Positions 6,545 to 7,452 of a stretch of 7,452 nucleotides of DNA are shown here, in pieces; the stretch's first letter is position 1, and the number at the start of each line of letters is the position of its first letter. Source of the DNA: CAIUPE01 sp046091665 (GTDB taxonomy: Bacteria > Pseudomonadota > Alphaproteobacteria > Rhizobiales > Beijerinckiaceae); contig JBJTCD010000023.1 in NCBI GenBank assembly GCA_046091665.1, positions 1 through 7,452 of the forward strand, written 5' to 3'. Made by a program: the position numbers and the translations under genes. A model generated the notes under the pieces. That model was given only the letters and a program-made list of their open reading frames with translations. It was not told the origin of the DNA and ran no database searches.

Positions 6545-7210
6545 ATGACGCCATCTCGCCCGGATTTCGACGCCGCGCTCGATCACGCTTTTGCCACTGC
6601 ACACCGCTCCGAGACGCCTTATCGGCATTGGTTTGTGTCCGGGGTGTTTCCGAAGCCGGTGGCGGATCAACTGCTCGCGCTGCCTTTCCCCGTGCCGGAT
6701 CTCGGTGGGGTTTCCGGTAAACGTGAAGTTCACAACGCGACGCGGCAATATTTTGATCGCGACAATATTGCGAAACATCCTGTCTGCGCGGCCATTGCGG
6801 AGTATCTTCAAGCGCCGTCCACGATTGCGCGTTTCAACAAAGCCTGTGGTCTTGATTTATCGGGCAATTATCTGCGTCTTGAATATGCACAAGATACAGA
6901 TGGTTTCTGGCTCGAACCGCACACCGATCTTGGCGTGAAGAAATTCACGATGTTGATTTATCTCTCGGATGAGCCGGGCCATGATAAATTAGGTACAGAT
7001 ATTTATAGCGATGTGAACACACAGATCGGTTGTTCGCCATTCGCTAAAAACAGCGCGATGATTTTTATTCCGGCTGATAATACCTGGCATGGTTTTGAAA
7101 AGCGTAACATTCCTGGTGTACGCAAATCGCTCATCTTGAATTATGTGACGCCGGAATGGCGCGCGCGCGAGCAATTGTCCTATCCTGATCAGCCAGTTGT
7201 GGCGGGGTAA
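6545..7210 (+). CDS. Putative 2OG-Fe(II) oxygenase
   Basis: The product is 221 residues and looks like a cytoplasmic non-haem iron, 2-oxoglutarate-dependent dioxygenase of the double-stranded beta-helix fold. The iron facial triad is visible as H126 and D128 in EPHTDLG and H182 in TWHGFEKR. R193 in GVRKSL, about 11 residues after the distal histidine, is the expected 2-oxoglutarate carboxylate ligand. Strand-like segments KKFTMLIYLS and SAMIFIP fit between them. The substrate is unknown; prolyl-hydroxylase-like or small-molecule hydroxylation are both possible. No signal peptide is seen. ATG at 6545 has AAGGGA 11 nt upstream. The frame is also open from GTG 6464 and ATG 6491, which would add 27 or 18 arginine-rich residues without family character, so I prefer 6545. 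It is divergent from trxB. No conventional T-tract terminator is visible; a large palindrome begins at the base after the stop. Confidence 0.85.
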   Translation: MTPSRPDFDAALDHAFATAHRSETPYRHWFVSGVFPKPVADQLLALPFPVPDLGGVSGKREVHNATRQYFDRDNIAKHPVCAAIAEYLQAPSTIARFNKACGLDLSGNYLRLEYAQDTDGFWLEPHTDLGVKKFTMLIYLSDEPGHDKLGTDIYSDVNTQIGCSPFAKNSAMIFIPADNTWHGFEKRNIPGVRKSLILNYVTPEWRAREQLSYPDQPVVAG

Positions 7211-7281
7211 GGCTTTTGCCTATTGTTATTAAATGCGGACTAGCGCTTAAACCGTCGTTGCGAGTGAACGCTATCTCTAAG

Positions 7282-7318
7282 CCGTCATGGCAGGCCTTGT
7301 GCCTGCCATCCACGATTT
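7282..7318 (+). repeat. REP-like palindromic unit A
   Basis: CCGTCAT is followed by a perfect seven-pair hairpin GGCAGGC-CTTGT-GCCTGCC (7289-7307), then ATCCACGATTT. Unit B, on the opposite strand, has the same flanks and the same architecture. Short intergenic palindromes of the form GTCATGGC...GCCATCCACG recur in many alphaproteobacterial genomes, as I recall. Only two copies are visible here. Confidence 0.6.
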
Positions 7319-7344
7319 GAGACGGAATACAATCGACCTCAAGA

Positions 7345-7381
7345 AAGTCGTGGATGGCCGGGCTAAACCCGGCCATGACGG
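7345..7381 (-). repeat. REP-like palindromic unit B, inverted relative to A
   Basis: Read on the minus strand it is CCGTCAT, a perfect seven-pair hairpin GGCCGGG-TTTAG-CCCGGCC (7374-7356), then ATCCACGACTT. Compared with unit A, two stem positions differ and both are matched by complementary changes in the partner strand, while the loop is unrelated. Together the two units form an inverted REP doublet with a 26-bp spacer. Confidence 0.6.
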
Positions 7382-7452
7382 CTTAGAGATAGCGTTCACT
7401 CGCAACGACGGTTTAAGCGCTAGTCCGCATTTAATAACAATAGGCAAAAGCC

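Larger units (their letters stand above)
7211..7452. repeat. Perfect 81-bp inverted repeat around an 80-bp centre
   Basis: Positions 7211-7291 are the exact reverse complement of 7372-7452, with no mismatch by my base-by-base comparison; the centre is 7292-7371. The left arm begins at the base after the oxygenase stop codon, and the right arm ends at the last base of the window, so the outer boundary on the right is unknown. The arms have no coding character. In single-stranded form the outer 78 bp would close a four-way junction of hairpin A (7289-7307), a middle stem (7308-7315 with 7348-7355, plus TTGAG/CTCAA further in) and hairpin B (7356-7374). It could be a MITE-like or REP-derived element, or an assembly fold-back. 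Confidence 0.85.

Noticed and set aside
7211..7220. GGCTTTTGCC as an oxygenase terminator
   Set aside because: The stem is only three pairs and no T-tract follows it, so it does not meet the usual Rho-independent pattern.
7131..7376. An 81-codon minus-strand frame across the oxygenase end and the palindrome
   Set aside because: Its sequence is dictated by the REP-like repeat and the antisense of the oxygenase. Read-through frames of this kind are common in such repeats and are not genes.
7282..7381. The repeat pair as the start of a CRISPR array or a tRNA-like gene
   Set aside because: There are only two units, in inverted rather than direct orientation, with no spacer series. The cloverleaf-like fold lacks tRNA invariant positions and a CCA end.

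Overview
The window looks like chromosomal DNA from an alphaproteobacterium, most likely Hyphomicrobiales (Rhizobiales) of moderate GC. Three things point there. UvrB carries the long N-terminal extension typical of this group. The LysR regulator overlapping trxB closely resembles the LsrB/VtlR family of rhizobia and Brucella. The aminotransferase is the 400-residue AspAT form common in these bacteria. I cannot place it to genus from the sequence alone.

Layout, left to right. Positions 1-2614 (minus) hold uvrB, cut by the window edge before its stop. Positions 2743-2886 (minus) hold a tiny gene for a 47-residue exported, cysteine-pair, lysine-rich protein, with its own Rho-independent terminator at 2675-2703. 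A 269-bp divergent intergenic region follows, then aatA (aspartate-type aminotransferase, 3156-4358, plus). A bidirectional terminator at 4383-4415 separates aatA from the convergent lsrB-like gene (4437-5366, minus). That gene overlaps the 3' end of trxB (5363-6325, minus), so the two form an apparently translationally coupled operon. Divergent from trxB is a 221-residue putative 2OG-Fe(II) oxygenase (6545-7210, plus). Immediately after its stop the window ends in an 81-bp perfect inverted repeat (7211-7291 against 7372-7452) around an 80-bp centre.

Most genes are housekeeping: nucleotide excision repair, amino-acid transamination and thioredoxin reduction. The trxB-lsrB pair forms a redox and regulatory unit. 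Its regulator has no cysteine at all, which is notable because the S. meliloti relative has been reported to sense peroxide through cysteines.

The most unusual DNA is the right end. Two inverted REP-like units have hairpin stems that differ by compensatory base-pair changes, and they sit inside a much longer perfect palindrome that runs exactly to the last base. That last fact means the outer repeat could be a real mobile or structural element or an assembly fold-back. I found no CRISPR array, tRNA, rRNA, transposase or defence system.
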